From Pseudomonas sp. MTM4 (GTDB lineage Bacteria > Pseudomonadota > Gammaproteobacteria > Pseudomonadales > Pseudomonadaceae): 64,000 bases of DNA. Positions 30,324 to 43,063 of this stretch are shown piece by piece. The notes under the pieces are model-generated. The model worked only from the letters and a program-made list of their open reading frames with translations. It did not search any database and was not told where the DNA came from. Every line of letters starts with the position of its first letter. Position 1 is the stretch's first letter. Location of the stretch: assembly GCF_019355055.1 (NCBI RefSeq), contig NZ_CP048411.1, positions 3,933,501 to 3,997,500 on the forward strand, given 5' to 3'. The position numbers were made by a program, and so were the translations under genes.

Positions 30324-31555
30324 TGCTCGCGTTCCTGCGCAGTGCGCCCTCTCCGCTATTCAGCCGCCGTGGCCTGGATCTCGATTTCCCGATGCTCGCG
30401 GGTTGTCTGGCGCTGCTGGGCCTGGGGCTCGTGATGATTACCTCAGCGTCCTCGGAGGTCGCTGCGGTGAATGCCGGCAATTCGCTGTACCACATGGTTC
30501 GCCATCTGGTGTACGTGCTGCTCGGTCTGGGGGCCGCGGCGGCCGTGTTGTTGGTGCCCTTGTCCGTATGGCAGCGGTCGGACTGGATGCTGCTGTTAGC
30601 CGCGTTTGCGTTACTGATCCTGGTACTGATTCCGGGCATCGGTCGCGAGGTCAACGGCTCCATGCGCTGGATCGGCTTCGGCGCCTTCAACGTGCAGCCG
30701 TCGGAGTTGGCCAAGCTCTTCGTCGTGGTCTATCTCGCCGGTTATCTCGTGCGCCGTCAGCAAGAAGTACGCGAAAGCCTCTGGGGCTTTCTCAAGCCAT
30801 TCTTGGTGCTGCTGCCGATGGCGATGCTGTTGCTGCTCGAGCCCGACTTCGGTGCGACCGTCGTCATGATGGGCGCGGCGGTGGCGATGCTGTTCCTCGG
30901 TGGTGTCGGCTTGATCCGCTTCAGCCTGCTGGTGCTGCTGGCGGTCGGCGCGGTGTTCATCCTGGTGCAGACTCAGGAGTATCGCCTGCAGCGGTTGATC
31001 ACCTTCACCGACCCCTGGGCTGATCAGTATGGTGCCGGCTACCAATTGACCCAGGCGTTGATTGCGTTCGGGCGGGGCGAATGGCTCGGTGTCGGTCTGG
31101 GTAACAGCGTGCAGAAGCAGTTCTACCTGCCTGAAGCGCATACCGATTTCGTGTTTTCTGTGCTGGCGGAAGAACTCGGCATGGTCGGTGCGTTGCTAAC
31201 GATTTTGCTGTTCGCCTTCGTCGGCGTACGCGCTCTGTATATCGGGCTGGCAGCCGAGCGCGCACGCCAGTTCTTCGCCGCTTACATCGCCTGGGGCGTG
31301 GCGTTTTTGTGGCTCGGACAGTTTCTGATCAACGTCGGTGTGAACGTTGGTCTTCTACCGACGAAGGGGCTGACCTTGCCATTCCTGAGCTATGGCGGCA
31401 GTTCGCTGGTGGTGACCTGCGCCAGCATGGCTTTGTTGCTGCGTATCGAGTGGGAGAGCCGCACCGTATTGGGTAGCGAAGACGCCGAGTTCAGCGAAGA
31501 AGACTTCGCCGAAGTGCCGGAATCCAAGGTCAAGGGGGTCGCCCATGGCCGCTAA
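30323..31555 (+). CDS. ftsW: septal peptidoglycan polymerase FtsW
   Basis: A 410-aa SEDS-family glycosyltransferase with about ten helices working with FtsI. It has the SEDS features GREVNGSMRWIGFGAFNVQP, SELAKL, EPDFGATVVM, and GLLPTKGLTLPFLSYGGSS near the C-terminus. It overlaps murD by one base and murG by 11. Confidence 0.97.
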   Translation: MLAFLRSAPSPLFSRRGLDLDFPMLAGCLALLGLGLVMITSASSEVAAVNAGNSLYHMVRHLVYVLLGLGAAAAVLLVPLSVWQRSDWMLLLAAFALLILVLIPGIGREVNGSMRWIGFGAFNVQPSELAKLFVVVYLAGYLVRRQQEVRESLWGFLKPFLVLLPMAMLLLLEPDFGATVVMMGAAVAMLFLGGVGLIRFSLLVLLAVGAVFILVQTQEYRLQRLITFTDPWADQYGAGYQLTQALIAFGRGEWLGVGLGNSVQKQFYLPEAHTDFVFSVLAEELGMVGALLTILLFAFVGVRALYIGLAAERARQFFAAYIAWGVAFLWLGQFLINVGVNVGLLPTKGLTLPFLSYGGSSLVVTCASMALLLRIEWESRTVLGSEDAEFSEEDFAEVPESKVKGVAHGR

Positions 31556-32607
31556 CGTACTGATCATGGCCGGCGGCACCGGCGGGCACGTTTTCCCGGC
31601 GCTGGCCTGTGCGCATGAATTCCAGAGCCGCGGCTACAGCGTGCATTGGCTGGGCACGCCTCGCGGGATCGAGAACGAAGTGGTGCCGGCCGCCGGTCTG
31701 CCGCTGCATCTGATCCAAGTGAGCGGGCTGCGGGGCAAAGGCGTGGCGTCGTTACTCAAGGCTCCTTTCCAGCTGCTGCGTTCACTCGGGCAAGCCCGTC
31801 GGATCATGCGGGAGCTCAAGCCGGTCTGCGTGCTGGGGCTCGGTGGCTATGTGACGGGTCCAGGCGGTTTGGCCGCGAAGCTGGCCGGTGTGCCGTTGGT
31901 GATCCATGAGCAGAATGCCGTCGCTGGGACCGCCAATCGTGGTCTGGTGCCGTTCGCGCAGCGGGTCTGCGAGGCCTTTCCGAATACCTTCGCCAACAGC
32001 GCGAAGCGCCGCACGACCGGTAATCCGGTGCGCCATGAACTGTTTCTCGAAACGCCCCGGCAAACGCTGCTAGGGCGTCGTCCTCGTCTGCTGGTGCTGG
32101 GTGGCAGTCTGGGCGCCGAGCCATTGAACAAACTGTTGCCCGAAGCCCTCGGCCAATTGGCGCAGGAACTGCGTCCCGAGGTGTTCCATCAGGCGGGCAA
32201 GCAGCACGCCGACATCACCCGGGAGCGCTATACCGCCGCGGGTGTCGAGGCCGAAGTCGCTCCCTTCATTAAAGACATGGCCCGTGCCTACGCCTGGGCC
32301 GACCTGGTGATCTGCCGCGCGGGTGCGCTAACCGTCTGTGAGCTGGCCGCGGCCGGGTTGCCATCGTTCCTGGTGCCTTTGCCCCATGCGATCGACGATC
32401 ACCAGACCCGCAACGCCGAATATCTGGCGAAGGAGGGCGCAGCCGTTCTTCTCCTACAAGCAAAGACCGATGCTGCCGCGCTGGCCGCGCAGCTGACCGA
32501 GGTAATGATGCAGCCGGAAAAACTCAAGACCATGGGGGCCACGGCACGCCGCCTGGCTCGGCCGGACGCCACCCGTACCGTCGTTGATATCTGCCTGGAG
32601 GTGGCGC

Positions 32608-32615
<8 letters not shown>
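31545..32615 (+). CDS. murG: lipid II synthase MurG
   Basis: A 356-aa GT-B glycosyltransferase moving GlcNAc onto lipid I on the inner leaflet. Motifs are [16 protein letters not shown], the [10 protein letters not shown] segment, [24 protein letters not shown] and [20 protein letters not shown]. It begins within the ftsW end and ends within the murC start. Confidence 0.97.
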
Positions 32616-35003
<2,388 letters not shown>

Positions 35004-35006
35004 TCC

Positions 35007-35864
35007 ATGATTACCACGCTACGTCACTCGCAACCCGCTACCGGCCGCGCTTCGCGCAAACCGGCGCAGCGGGGTGCGAGCCGGCTGGTGCAACGTGAAC
35101 CGCTTTCAGCGCGCCTGCCGCGCCCAAGCCTGAGTTCGCTCAAGCGTGTTCTCTGGCCGGTGCTATTGGTTGCGCTGGTGGTCGGGCTTTACGAACTGGG
35201 CGAGCGGCTCGCGCCTTATGCCGATCGGCCCATCGCCAAGGTCAGCGTTCGGGGCGAGCTGAGCTATGTCGATCAACAGGTCGTGCAGGCGCGCATGGCT
35301 CCTTTCGTCGAAGCCAGCTTCTTCAAGGTCGATCTCGATGCCCTGCGTCGCGATCTGGAGCAGATGCCATGGATCGCGCACGTGGAAGCGCGCCGTATCT
35401 GGCCGGATGAGGTCATGGTGCGCCTCGATGAGCAATTGCCCATCGCCCGTTGGGGCGATGAGGCGCTGTTGAACAACAACGGTCAGGCCTTTGCGCCCAA
35501 TGACCTAGCTCAGTATGAACACCTGCCGCAGTTGCATGGTCCGAAACGGGCCCAGCAGCGAGTGATGCAGCAATACCAGATGCTTAGCCAGATGCTTCGG
35601 CCGCTCGGGTTCTCCATTGCCCGTCTGGAATTGCGGGCTCGGGGCAGCTGGTTCTTGACGACCAGGCAGGGCGTCGAGCTGTTACTGGGAAGGGATCAGA
35701 TAATCGAAAAAATGCGGCGCTTCACGGCCATCTATCAGCAGGAGCTGGCGCCGGAGAGCGAAAGAATTGCGCGGATCGACCTCCGCTACGCCAATGGCCT
35801 GGCCGTTGCGTGGCGCGAGCCGAGCCCGACCACGACGGACGAATCCGTCGTTGCGAAGAATTGA
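35007..35864 (+). CDS. ftsQ: cell division protein FtsQ
   Basis: A 285-aa bitopic protein: a long basic cytoplasmic tail (about 50 residues), one helix ([18 protein letters not shown]), a POTRA domain ([20 protein letters not shown]) and the beta domain that binds FtsB-FtsL. It starts three bases after the ddlB stop and ends twelve bases before the chosen ftsA start. Confidence 0.94.
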   Translation: MITTLRHSQPATGRASRKPAQRGASRLVQREPLSARLPRPSLSSLKRVLWPVLLVALVVGLYELGERLAPYADRPIAKVSVRGELSYVDQQVVQARMAPFVEASFFKVDLDALRRDLEQMPWIAHVEARRIWPDEVMVRLDEQLPIARWGDEALLNNNGQAFAPNDLAQYEHLPQLHGPKRAQQRVMQQYQMLSQMLRPLGFSIARLELRARGSWFLTTRQGVELLLGRDQIIEKMRRFTAIYQQELAPESERIARIDLRYANGLAVAWREPSPTTTDESVVAKN

Positions 35865-35876
35865 GGAATGAAACAC

Positions 35877-37124
35877 ATGTCTAGCGTGCAAAGCGGCAAG
35901 ATGATCGTCGGCCTCGACATCGGCACCTCCAAGGTGGTGGCGCTGGTGGGCGAAGTGACGCCGGACGGCGAACTCGAAATCGTCGGGATCGGCACCCATC
36001 CGTCGCGTGGCCTGAAGAAGGGCGTGGTGGTCAACATCGAGTCCACCGTTCAGTCGATCCAGCGTGCCGTCGAAGAAGCGCAGCTGATGGCCGGCTGCCG
36101 CATCCACTCCGCCTTCGTCGGTCTAGCCGGCAACCATATCCGCAGCCTCAACTCCCATGGCATCGTCGCGATCCGGGATCGCGAGGTCAGTACAGCGGAT
36201 CTAGAACGCGTGCTCGATGCCGCGCAAGCGGTGGCGATTCCGGCTGATCAGCGGGTGCTGCATACGCTTCCGCAGGATTATGTGATCGATAACCAGGAGG
36301 GCGTCCGTGAGCCGTTGGGCATGTCCGGCGTGCGTCTGGAAGCGAAGGTTCATGTCGTTACTTGCGCCGTCAACGCAGCGCAGAACATCGAAAAGTGCGT
36401 ACGTCGCTGCGGCCTGGAAGTCGACGACATCATTCTGGAACAACTCGCATCGGCCCACGCCGTCCTGACCGACGATGAAAAAGAACTGGGCGTCTGCCTG
36501 GTGGATATCGGCGGCGGCACAACCGACATCTGCATCTTCACCGAAGGAGCGATTCGGCATACCGCGGTCATTCCGATCGCCGGTGATCAGGTCACCAATG
36601 ACATCGCCATGGCTCTGCGTACGCCGACCCAGTACGCCGAAGAGATCAAGATCCGCTACGCCTGCGCGCTGGCCAAGCTGGCGGGCCCCGGCGAAACCAT
36701 CAAGGTACCGAGCGTCGGGGATCGTCCGCCGCGGGAACTCTCACGCCAGGCGTTGGCCGAAGTCGTGGAGCCGCGTTATGACGAACTCTTTACATTGATC
36801 CAGGCTGAGCTGCGTCGAAGCGGCTACGAGGATCTGGTCCCGGCAGGGATCGTTCTCACCGGCGGTACGGCGAAGATGGAAGGCGCCGTCGAGCTGGCCG
36901 AGGAAATCTTTCACATGCCGGTGCGCCTGGGCGTACCGCACAGCATCAACGGACTCACGGATGTGGTCCGCAATCCTATCTATTCAACGGGCGTGGGCCT
37001 GTTGCTGTACGGCATGCGCAAGCAGACCGATGGCACGACCATGTCCGGTCTCGGCAACTTCGCCGAAGAACCCAAAACATCTGTCGTGGACCGGCTCAAA
37101 AGCTGGATCCAAGGCAATTTCTGA
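35877..37124 (+). CDS. ftsA: cell division protein FtsA
   Basis: A 415-aa actin-like protein that tethers FtsZ to the membrane. Motifs are MIVGLDIGTSKVVALVGE (phosphate 1), VCLVDIGGGTTDICIF (phosphate 2), GIVLTGGTAKMEG and the C-terminal amphipathic helix SVVDRLKSWIQGNF. The ATG at 35877 has GAGGA nine bases upstream; an ATG at 35868 has none at usable distance. Confidence 0.96.
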   Translation: MSSVQSGKMIVGLDIGTSKVVALVGEVTPDGELEIVGIGTHPSRGLKKGVVVNIESTVQSIQRAVEEAQLMAGCRIHSAFVGLAGNHIRSLNSHGIVAIRDREVSTADLERVLDAAQAVAIPADQRVLHTLPQDYVIDNQEGVREPLGMSGVRLEAKVHVVTCAVNAAQNIEKCVRRCGLEVDDIILEQLASAHAVLTDDEKELGVCLVDIGGGTTDICIFTEGAIRHTAVIPIAGDQVTNDIAMALRTPTQYAEEIKIRYACALAKLAGPGETIKVPSVGDRPPRELSRQALAEVVEPRYDELFTLIQAELRRSGYEDLVPAGIVLTGGTAKMEGAVELAEEIFHMPVRLGVPHSINGLTDVVRNPIYSTGVGLLLYGMRKQTDGTTMSGLGNFAEEPKTSVVDRLKSWIQGNF

Positions 37125-37177
37125 GCAGTGCGGCAGTAGCAGTAACCACAACTAGAAAGCTGGAAGGAGAGAGGGAA

Positions 37178-38362
37178 ATGTTCGAACTCGTAGATCATAC
37201 CCCGCAGAGTGCAGTGATTAAGGTCATTGGCGTAGGCGGAGGCGGCGGCAACGCCGTCAATCACATGGTGCGCAACAGCGTCGAAGGCGTCGAATTCATC
37301 TGCGCCAACACCGATGCTCAGGCGCTGAAGAAAATCGAAGCGCGGACCGTACTGCAGTTGGGTTCCGCTATTACCAAAGGCCTGGGCGCCGGCACCAATC
37401 CCGATATTGGTCGTCAGGCTGCCATGGATGACCGTGAGCGCATTGCCGAGGTGCTGCAGGGCGCTGACATGGTGTTCATCACCACCGGCATGGGCGGTGG
37501 TACCGGTACCGGCGCCGCGCCGGTCATCGCTTCGGTTGCCAAGGAAATGGGCATCCTGACCGTAGCAGTGGTGACTCGCCCGTTCCCGTTCGAGGGGCGT
37601 CGTCGCATGCAGGTCGCCGACGAGGGCATTCGTCAGCTCTCCGAGTGCGTCGACTCGCTGATCACCATTCCCAACGAAAAGCTGCTGACCATCCTGGGCA
37701 AGGATGCGAGCCTGCTCGCGGCTTTCGCCAAGGCCGACGACGTACTCACCGGCGCCGTGCGCGGTATTTCCGACATCATGCAACGCCCAGGCCTGATGAA
37801 CGTCGACTTCGCCGATGTAAAAACCGTCATGGGGGAAATGGGCATGGCGATGATGGGTACGGGGTGCGCAACCGGCCCCAACCGCGCTCGCGAAGCTACC
37901 GAGGCGGCTATCCGCAACCCGCTGCTAGAAGACGTCAATCTGCAGGGTGCTCGCGGCATTTTGGTCAACATCACCGCTGGTCTGGATCTTTCGCTCGGTG
38001 AATACGCTGCCGTCGGCGAGATCATCGAGGCGTTCGCGTCCGATGAAGCGACCGTCAAGGTGGGTGCTGTGATCGATCCCGATATGCTCGACGAACTGCA
38101 CGTTACCGTCGTCGCTACGGGACTCGGCCCGCGTAATGAGAAACCGGTCAAGGTTGTCGACAATACCCTGCAGACCGCAGCGGTCGCGCCGCAGGCAGCG
38201 CCGGCTCCACGTCAGGATCAGGCAGCGGTGAACTACCGTGATCTGGACCGCCCGACCATCATGCGCAATCAGGCCAACGTGGCGACTGCGGCGAAAATGA
38301 ATCCTCAGGAGGACTTGGATTACCTTGATATTCCGGCCTTTCTGCGTCGCCAGGCTGATTGA
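37178..38362 (+). CDS. ftsZ: cell division tubulin FtsZ
   Basis: A 394-aa GTPase forming the Z ring. It has GVGGGGGNAVNHMV, the tubulin signature GGGTGTGAAPVIAS near residues 106-119, the synergy loop NVDFADVKTVM, and the C-terminal FtsA/ZipA-binding peptide DLDYLDIPAFLRRQAD. A strong AAGGAG precedes the ATG. Confidence 0.98.
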   Translation: MFELVDHTPQSAVIKVIGVGGGGGNAVNHMVRNSVEGVEFICANTDAQALKKIEARTVLQLGSAITKGLGAGTNPDIGRQAAMDDRERIAEVLQGADMVFITTGMGGGTGTGAAPVIASVAKEMGILTVAVVTRPFPFEGRRRMQVADEGIRQLSECVDSLITIPNEKLLTILGKDASLLAAFAKADDVLTGAVRGISDIMQRPGLMNVDFADVKTVMGEMGMAMMGTGCATGPNRAREATEAAIRNPLLEDVNLQGARGILVNITAGLDLSLGEYAAVGEIIEAFASDEATVKVGAVIDPDMLDELHVTVVATGLGPRNEKPVKVVDNTLQTAAVAPQAAPAPRQDQAAVNYRDLDRPTIMRNQANVATAAKMNPQEDLDYLDIPAFLRRQAD

Positions 38363-38461
38363 TTTGATTTATCAGGAGTATTGGGTTGATTGGTATTCAG
38401 CAAACTGGGGTTCTGCTATGATCGCCACCTTTGTTGGAAACCATTCGCAACAGCGCAATAG

Positions 38462-39385
<924 letters not shown>

Positions 39386-39408
39386 GCAGTACTCTCCTTT
39401 CCTTTTTG

Positions 39409-39434
39409 AGGCCACCTTCGGGTGGCCTTTTTTT
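39409..39434 (+). terminator. rho-independent terminator at the end of the dcw cluster
   Basis: The eight-bp stem AGGCCACC/GGTGGCCT has a TTCG tetraloop and seven T residues, 24 bases after the lpxC stop. Confidence 0.93.
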
Positions 39435-39559
39435 GCTTCAAGCTTCAAGCGCGCCAACCTCATCTACGGGCCACACTTGACCGTGCTTTTCTAGACACCC
39501 GCCGGTATCTAAGCGTCCTCCATCGATCCGACAATCCTTGCAGGCTGCAGCTTGCAGTC
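39435..39559. repeat. CTTCAAGC / CTTGCAGGCTGCAG repeat words between lpxC and the ferritin-like gene
   Basis: CTTCAAGCTTCAAGCGCG at 39436-39454 and CTTGCAGGCTGCAGCTTGCAG at 39537-39557 flank about 80 ordinary bases. The words match the tracts at 16410 and 20938. Confidence 0.35.
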
Positions 39560-40093
39560 TCAGTTCATGCCGTCGAGCAGGCTGGCCATGTCATCGGCGT
39601 GTTCTTCTTCCTGCGCGAGAATATCCTCGAAGATCCGTCGTGTGGTTGGGTCCTTGTCGCCGATGTACTGAACGATCTCGCGGTAGCTGTCGATGGCGAT
39701 GCGCTCGGCAACCAGGTTTTCGAAGACCATGTCGCGCAGGCCGTTGCCTTCGGCATATTGCGCATGTGATCGCTCGGTAAGGCTGTCCGGATTGAAGTCG
39801 GGTGCGCCGCCCAGCTGCACGATACGCTCGGCCAGTCGGTCGGCATGTTCCTGCTCTTCGTTGGCGTGCTCAAGGAACTCTGCTGCGGCAACGCTCGATT
39901 TCAATCCAGTCGCCATGTAGTAATGGCGCTTGTAGCGCAGGTAGCAGACCAGCTCGGTGGCCAATGCCTCGTTGAGCAGATTGATCACGGTGTCGCGGTC
40001 TGCTGAATAGCTTTCGGTCACCGCACCGTTTTCGACATGCTGCCGGGCACGCTCGCGCAAGGTCTGTTTGTCGCTCAGTTGTACATAGCTCAT
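39560..40093 (-). CDS. ferritin-like / bacterioferritin-type protein
   Basis: A 177-aa four-helix protein with a diiron-type ligand set: an EALATELVCYLRYKRHYY helix, EFLEHANEEQEHADRLAERI, VAERIAIDSYREIVQYIGD and EDILAQEEEHADDMASLL (Glu and E-x-x-H patterns). It resembles the Bfr/Dps superfamily proteins annotated only as ferritin-like. No heme-axial Met is obvious. The ATG at 40093 has AGGAG six bases upstream. It is probably involved in iron storage or oxidative stress; the exact subfamily is unknown. Confidence 0.82.
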   Translation of the reverse strand: MSYVQLSDKQTLRERARQHVENGAVTESYSADRDTVINLLNEALATELVCYLRYKRHYYMATGLKSSVAAAEFLEHANEEQEHADRLAERIVQLGGAPDFNPDSLTERSHAQYAEGNGLRDMVFENLVAERIAIDSYREIVQYIGDKDPTTRRIFEDILAQEEEHADDMASLLDGMN

Positions 40094-40190
40094 CACGGTC
40101 TCCTGAATTCAATAGGGCTGTTTAGCCATACCGCCGCGCCTGTTGGCGTCTCGCTGGGCTTTAGCTGTGATGGATGAGGAGCTGGAAAGT

Positions 40191-40337
40191 TTAGCCGGCT
40201 CCGCCTTTCTCCGACTGATCAGGGTCGTCGGGGTCTTCGATAGGCACCGGTTGATCGGGCTCCTTGCGCTCTGGATATGGAAAGGGGCTCGGCGTTCCAT
40301 CGTCCCGCGGATCGGGATCATGCATGTCGGTTTCCAT
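40191..40337 (-). CDS. small acidic proline-rich protein (unknown)
   Basis: A 48-aa frame starting METDMHDPDPRDDGTPSPFP, dominated by Asp, Pro and Glu and ending QSEKGGAG. The ATG overlaps the stop of the upstream Rho_N-domain gene by one base (TGATG), so it can be translated by coupling. The extreme composition (about half Asp, Glu and Pro) suggests an unstructured protein. Similar short acidic Pro-rich proteins are annotated as hypothetical in Pseudomonas. No function is known. Confidence 0.6.
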   Translation of the reverse strand: METDMHDPDPRDDGTPSPFPYPERKEPDQPVPIEDPDDPDQSEKGGAG

Positions 40338-40735
40338 CAGCTGAGTGCCTTGATCAGCTCGTCCTTGCGCATCTTCGACCGACCGCGGACGTCACGCTCA
40401 CGGGCTTTCTGCATCAGTTCGTCCCGCGTCAGTTCGGTGAGCGAGCTACTGCCGGAGCGATTGCTACGCGCCGAGCCCTTGTTGGGTGAATCGCCGGAGC
40501 GTGCTTTCGCTGCGCGATGAGAAGAATCCTTGCGGTCGGCGCGCTTGGCTGTCTCGCTTTTGTTCTGCCCCGACCCACCCTTGCGCTCGCCGCCGCCAGA
40601 TTGCTTGTTCACCGTGGCCCACGCACGTGCTTCGGCTTCCTTCTCGGGCACACCGCGCTCCTCATAGCTCTGTTCGATATGTTCGGCTTTGCGTTGCTGT
40701 TTATCGGTGTACTTGGATTTTTCACCTCTAGGCAT
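40337..40735 (-). CDS. small basic protein with Rho N-terminal (SAP-like) domain
   Basis: A 132-aa highly charged protein starting MPRGEKSKYTDKQQRKAEHI. A helical start with the pattern ERGVPEKEAEARAWATVNKQ resembles proteins often annotated as plasmid stabilization protein. A disordered Lys/Ser/Gly linker follows, then a C-terminal Rho_N/SAP-like helix pair (LTRDELMQKARERDVRGRSKMRKDELIKAL, residues about 100-130), which usually binds nucleic acid. The start at 40735 gives the family start; a longer frame upstream is not supported. No plasmid functions are nearby, so the plasmid name should not be taken literally. Confidence 0.8.
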   Translation of the reverse strand: MPRGEKSKYTDKQQRKAEHIEQSYEERGVPEKEAEARAWATVNKQSGGGERKGGSGQNKSETAKRADRKDSSHRAAKARSGDSPNKGSARSNRSGSSSLTELTRDELMQKARERDVRGRSKMRKDELIKALS

Positions 40736-41096
40736 AACGATTCCTCCACAAGCATGAACGATGCGAGGCCTACAGGCTTGGGCACGCCGTAGGTTCCGCC
40801 ATAACACCACCTCTTTCAGATTGGTCCCCACCGGCGGTGTCGAGTTTCACGCGTGTTGGCACCGCCCGCTTGCGATTTGTCTTCATGAAGTTGTCATCAC
40901 GGCCCCGCCATGCTTCCGACGAGCTGGGAATAATTCTTATCAGCCTTGCTTTCGACGGAACAAAATTCGTTTATGCTGGCCTGAATGTGCTTGAGCCGCG
41001 CTATCTCGGCGGTTTCAGCGCGATGGGCCTGTATCGAATCTGCTTTACGAATCGTGCTTGCCGTTACTAGCGAGCTTTGAATGAGGTGATAACCAG
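40736..41096. other. intergenic region between the Rho_N gene and rmlD
   Basis: About 360 bases. Frames of 70-80 codons cross it but lack a ribosome site and coding bias. It is somewhat AT-richer in its right half. ATAATTCTTATCA at 40931-40942 weakly resembles a Fur site, and TATGCT at 40972-40977 could be a -10 box. Nothing firm. Confidence 0.35.
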
Positions 41097-42020
41097 ATGC
41101 GAATCCTTGTATGCGGTGCCGGTGGCCAAGTCGGCCACGAGTTGGTAGACCGTGCGAATAAGTATGGTCTCGAGGCGCTTAGCATGACCCGGGAGCAGCT
41201 GGACATTACCGATGCTGATCAGGTGGCAGCTGTCGTAGCCCTGCTCAAGCCGGGGATGATCATCAACGCGGCCGCCTACACCCACGTCGACAATGCCGAG
41301 ACGCATAGCGAGCAGGCGTTCGCAGTGAACCGTGAGGGGGCGGCCAGATTGGCCGAAGCCGCCCGGTATGCCTGCATCCCATTGCTGCACATCTCCACTG
41401 ATTACGTGTTTTCCGGCGAAGCCCGAGAGCCTTACCGCGAAGAAGACGAAGTCGAACCAACGGGCGTGTACGGTGCGAGCAAGCTGGCTGGTGAAGACGC
41501 CATCCGGGCTGTGTTGGATGAGCATCTGATTCTGCGAACCAGCTGGGTGTATGGCGCGCATGGCCACAATTTCGTCAAGACGATGCTGCGCCTGGGGCGT
41601 CAGCGTGACTCGCTTTCGGTGGTCGCTGATCAGTTTGGCTGCCCTACCCAGGCCGGCAGCATTGCCGATGTGCTACTGCAGCTGGCTCAGCGATATGCAC
41701 GTGAAGGCGCGCTTGCTTGGGGGCTCTATCACTACAGCGGCCGTTCGCCCTGTACTTGGTTCGATTTTGCTGTAGAGATTTTCCGCCAGGCAGCAGTCAA
41801 GGGCATGCTTCCTAAACAACCACAGGTATCTTCGATCACGACCGCACAATACCCGACGCCCGCGCGTCGGCCGGCCTGGTCCGTGCTCGATTGCACCCGT
41901 TTCGAAACAACCTTTGGCATCGCTACGCATGACTGGCACGAAGAGTTGTCGGTTGTGCTCGACGCATTGGCCACTGCGGAAACGGGTGCCGCGGTTGTCG
42001 CTGCGCCTCCTCAGATCTGA
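41097..42020 (+). CDS. rmlD: dTDP-4-dehydrorhamnose reductase
   Basis: A 307-aa short-chain-dehydrogenase-type enzyme, last step of dTDP-L-rhamnose synthesis. It has MRILVCGAGGQVGHELVDRA (nucleotide fold), VDNAETHSEQAFAVN, HISTDYVFSG and YGASKLAGE (Tyr-x3-Lys catalytic pair). rmlA, rmlB and rmlC are not next to it, so it is a lone copy or a paralogue acting on a related sugar nucleotide. Confidence 0.9.
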   Translation: MRILVCGAGGQVGHELVDRANKYGLEALSMTREQLDITDADQVAAVVALLKPGMIINAAAYTHVDNAETHSEQAFAVNREGAARLAEAARYACIPLLHISTDYVFSGEAREPYREEDEVEPTGVYGASKLAGEDAIRAVLDEHLILRTSWVYGAHGHNFVKTMLRLGRQRDSLSVVADQFGCPTQAGSIADVLLQLAQRYAREGALAWGLYHYSGRSPCTWFDFAVEIFRQAAVKGMLPKQPQVSSITTAQYPTPARRPAWSVLDCTRFETTFGIATHDWHEELSVVLDALATAETGAAVVAAPPQI

Positions 42021-42151
42021 CGGCTGACCTATCGGATTTGCCCCGGGGTGACTTGGGGCCACACCTGTTGGTTATCCTGTCCGCGAGTCGGTATTCTTTG
42101 CCACCTTTTTACGGGGCGGCATGAGGCCGTACCGGTCGTTGGAGAAGCTGC

Positions 42152-43051
42152 GTGGTCGTGTTTGAGGCAATCCTGCCCATCTTTGGCTTGATCATGCTCG
42201 GCTATCTGCTGGGCTGGAGAGGTTGGCTCGCTGGTGAAGCGGCAACCGGGCTCGCCAATATCACTTTCAAGTTGTTCATGCCGGCCGTCCTGTTCACCGG
42301 TATCGCCCGCGCACAGCTGAGCGACGGCATGTCGCCGATGCTATTGCTGGCCTATTTTGGTCCGGTACTCGCCATCTTCATCTTCGTAGGGTTGATTGCG
42401 CATCGTTTGCTGGGGCGCGCTTCGCCGCTGGGATTGACGGCTGCCTACTCCAATAACGTGCTGGTCGGAATCCCGCTGGTGACCACGTTGCTCGGACAGG
42501 CGAGCCTGGTGTACGTATTCGCAATCCTGGTTTTTCACAGCCTGATCCTGTTTTCGCTGCAGAGCTTCTACAGCGCGTTCGGCTCGGGGCAGAAGGTCAG
42601 TGGCACGGCGCTGCTGAAGAATCTCGCCAACCCGCTCATTGTGGGGCTGTTGCTCGGAGCCTTGCTGAACGTTTCGGGCTTCGGTCTGCCGCAGTCGATA
42701 TGGCGCATCGCCGATTGGCTGGCCCTGGCAGCGTTGCCTTGCGCACTGCTGGTGCTGGGTATCAGTTTGTCACGCTATCGGCTGCGTCCTAGTCCCACTG
42801 CGTTGGCGCTGACGCTCGTCAAGCTGGGCTTGTTTCCATTGCTGGTGTGGTACATCAGTGGGTTGTTGCCCGGGCTGAGTCATGAAGCACGTAGCGTGCT
42901 GGTGCTGCTGGCGGCCTGTCCGAGTGGCGTGAACGTGCTGGCTTTCGTGGCCAATCCGGACGATACCCGCGCGGTCAGTTCGACGGTGTTTCTCTCGACC
43001 ATGCTCGCGGCGATCAGCCTGCCGTTGTGGATGCTGCTGATGTCGGCGTGA
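42152..43051 (+). CDS. AEC (auxin efflux carrier) family transporter
   Basis: A 299-aa membrane protein with about ten helices in two inverted five-helix repeats. Conserved segments include LPIFGLIMLGYLLG, AAYSNNVLVGIPLV (unwound helix with Gly-Ile-Pro) and LLAACPSGVNVLAFV. The GTG start at 42152 has GGAG seven bases upstream. AEC proteins export organic anions; this substrate is unknown. Confidence 0.88.
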   Translation: MVVFEAILPIFGLIMLGYLLGWRGWLAGEAATGLANITFKLFMPAVLFTGIARAQLSDGMSPMLLLAYFGPVLAIFIFVGLIAHRLLGRASPLGLTAAYSNNVLVGIPLVTTLLGQASLVYVFAILVFHSLILFSLQSFYSAFGSGQKVSGTALLKNLANPLIVGLLLGALLNVSGFGLPQSIWRIADWLALAALPCALLVLGISLSRYRLRPSPTALALTLVKLGLFPLLVWYISGLLPGLSHEARSVLVLLAACPSGVNVLAFVANPDDTRAVSSTVFLSTMLAAISLPLWMLLMSA

Positions 43052-43063
43052 TCGCCGAGGCGG

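Noticed and set aside
40928..40943. Fur box upstream of rmlD
   Set aside because: The match to the 19-base consensus is partial and no iron gene lies downstream on that strand.
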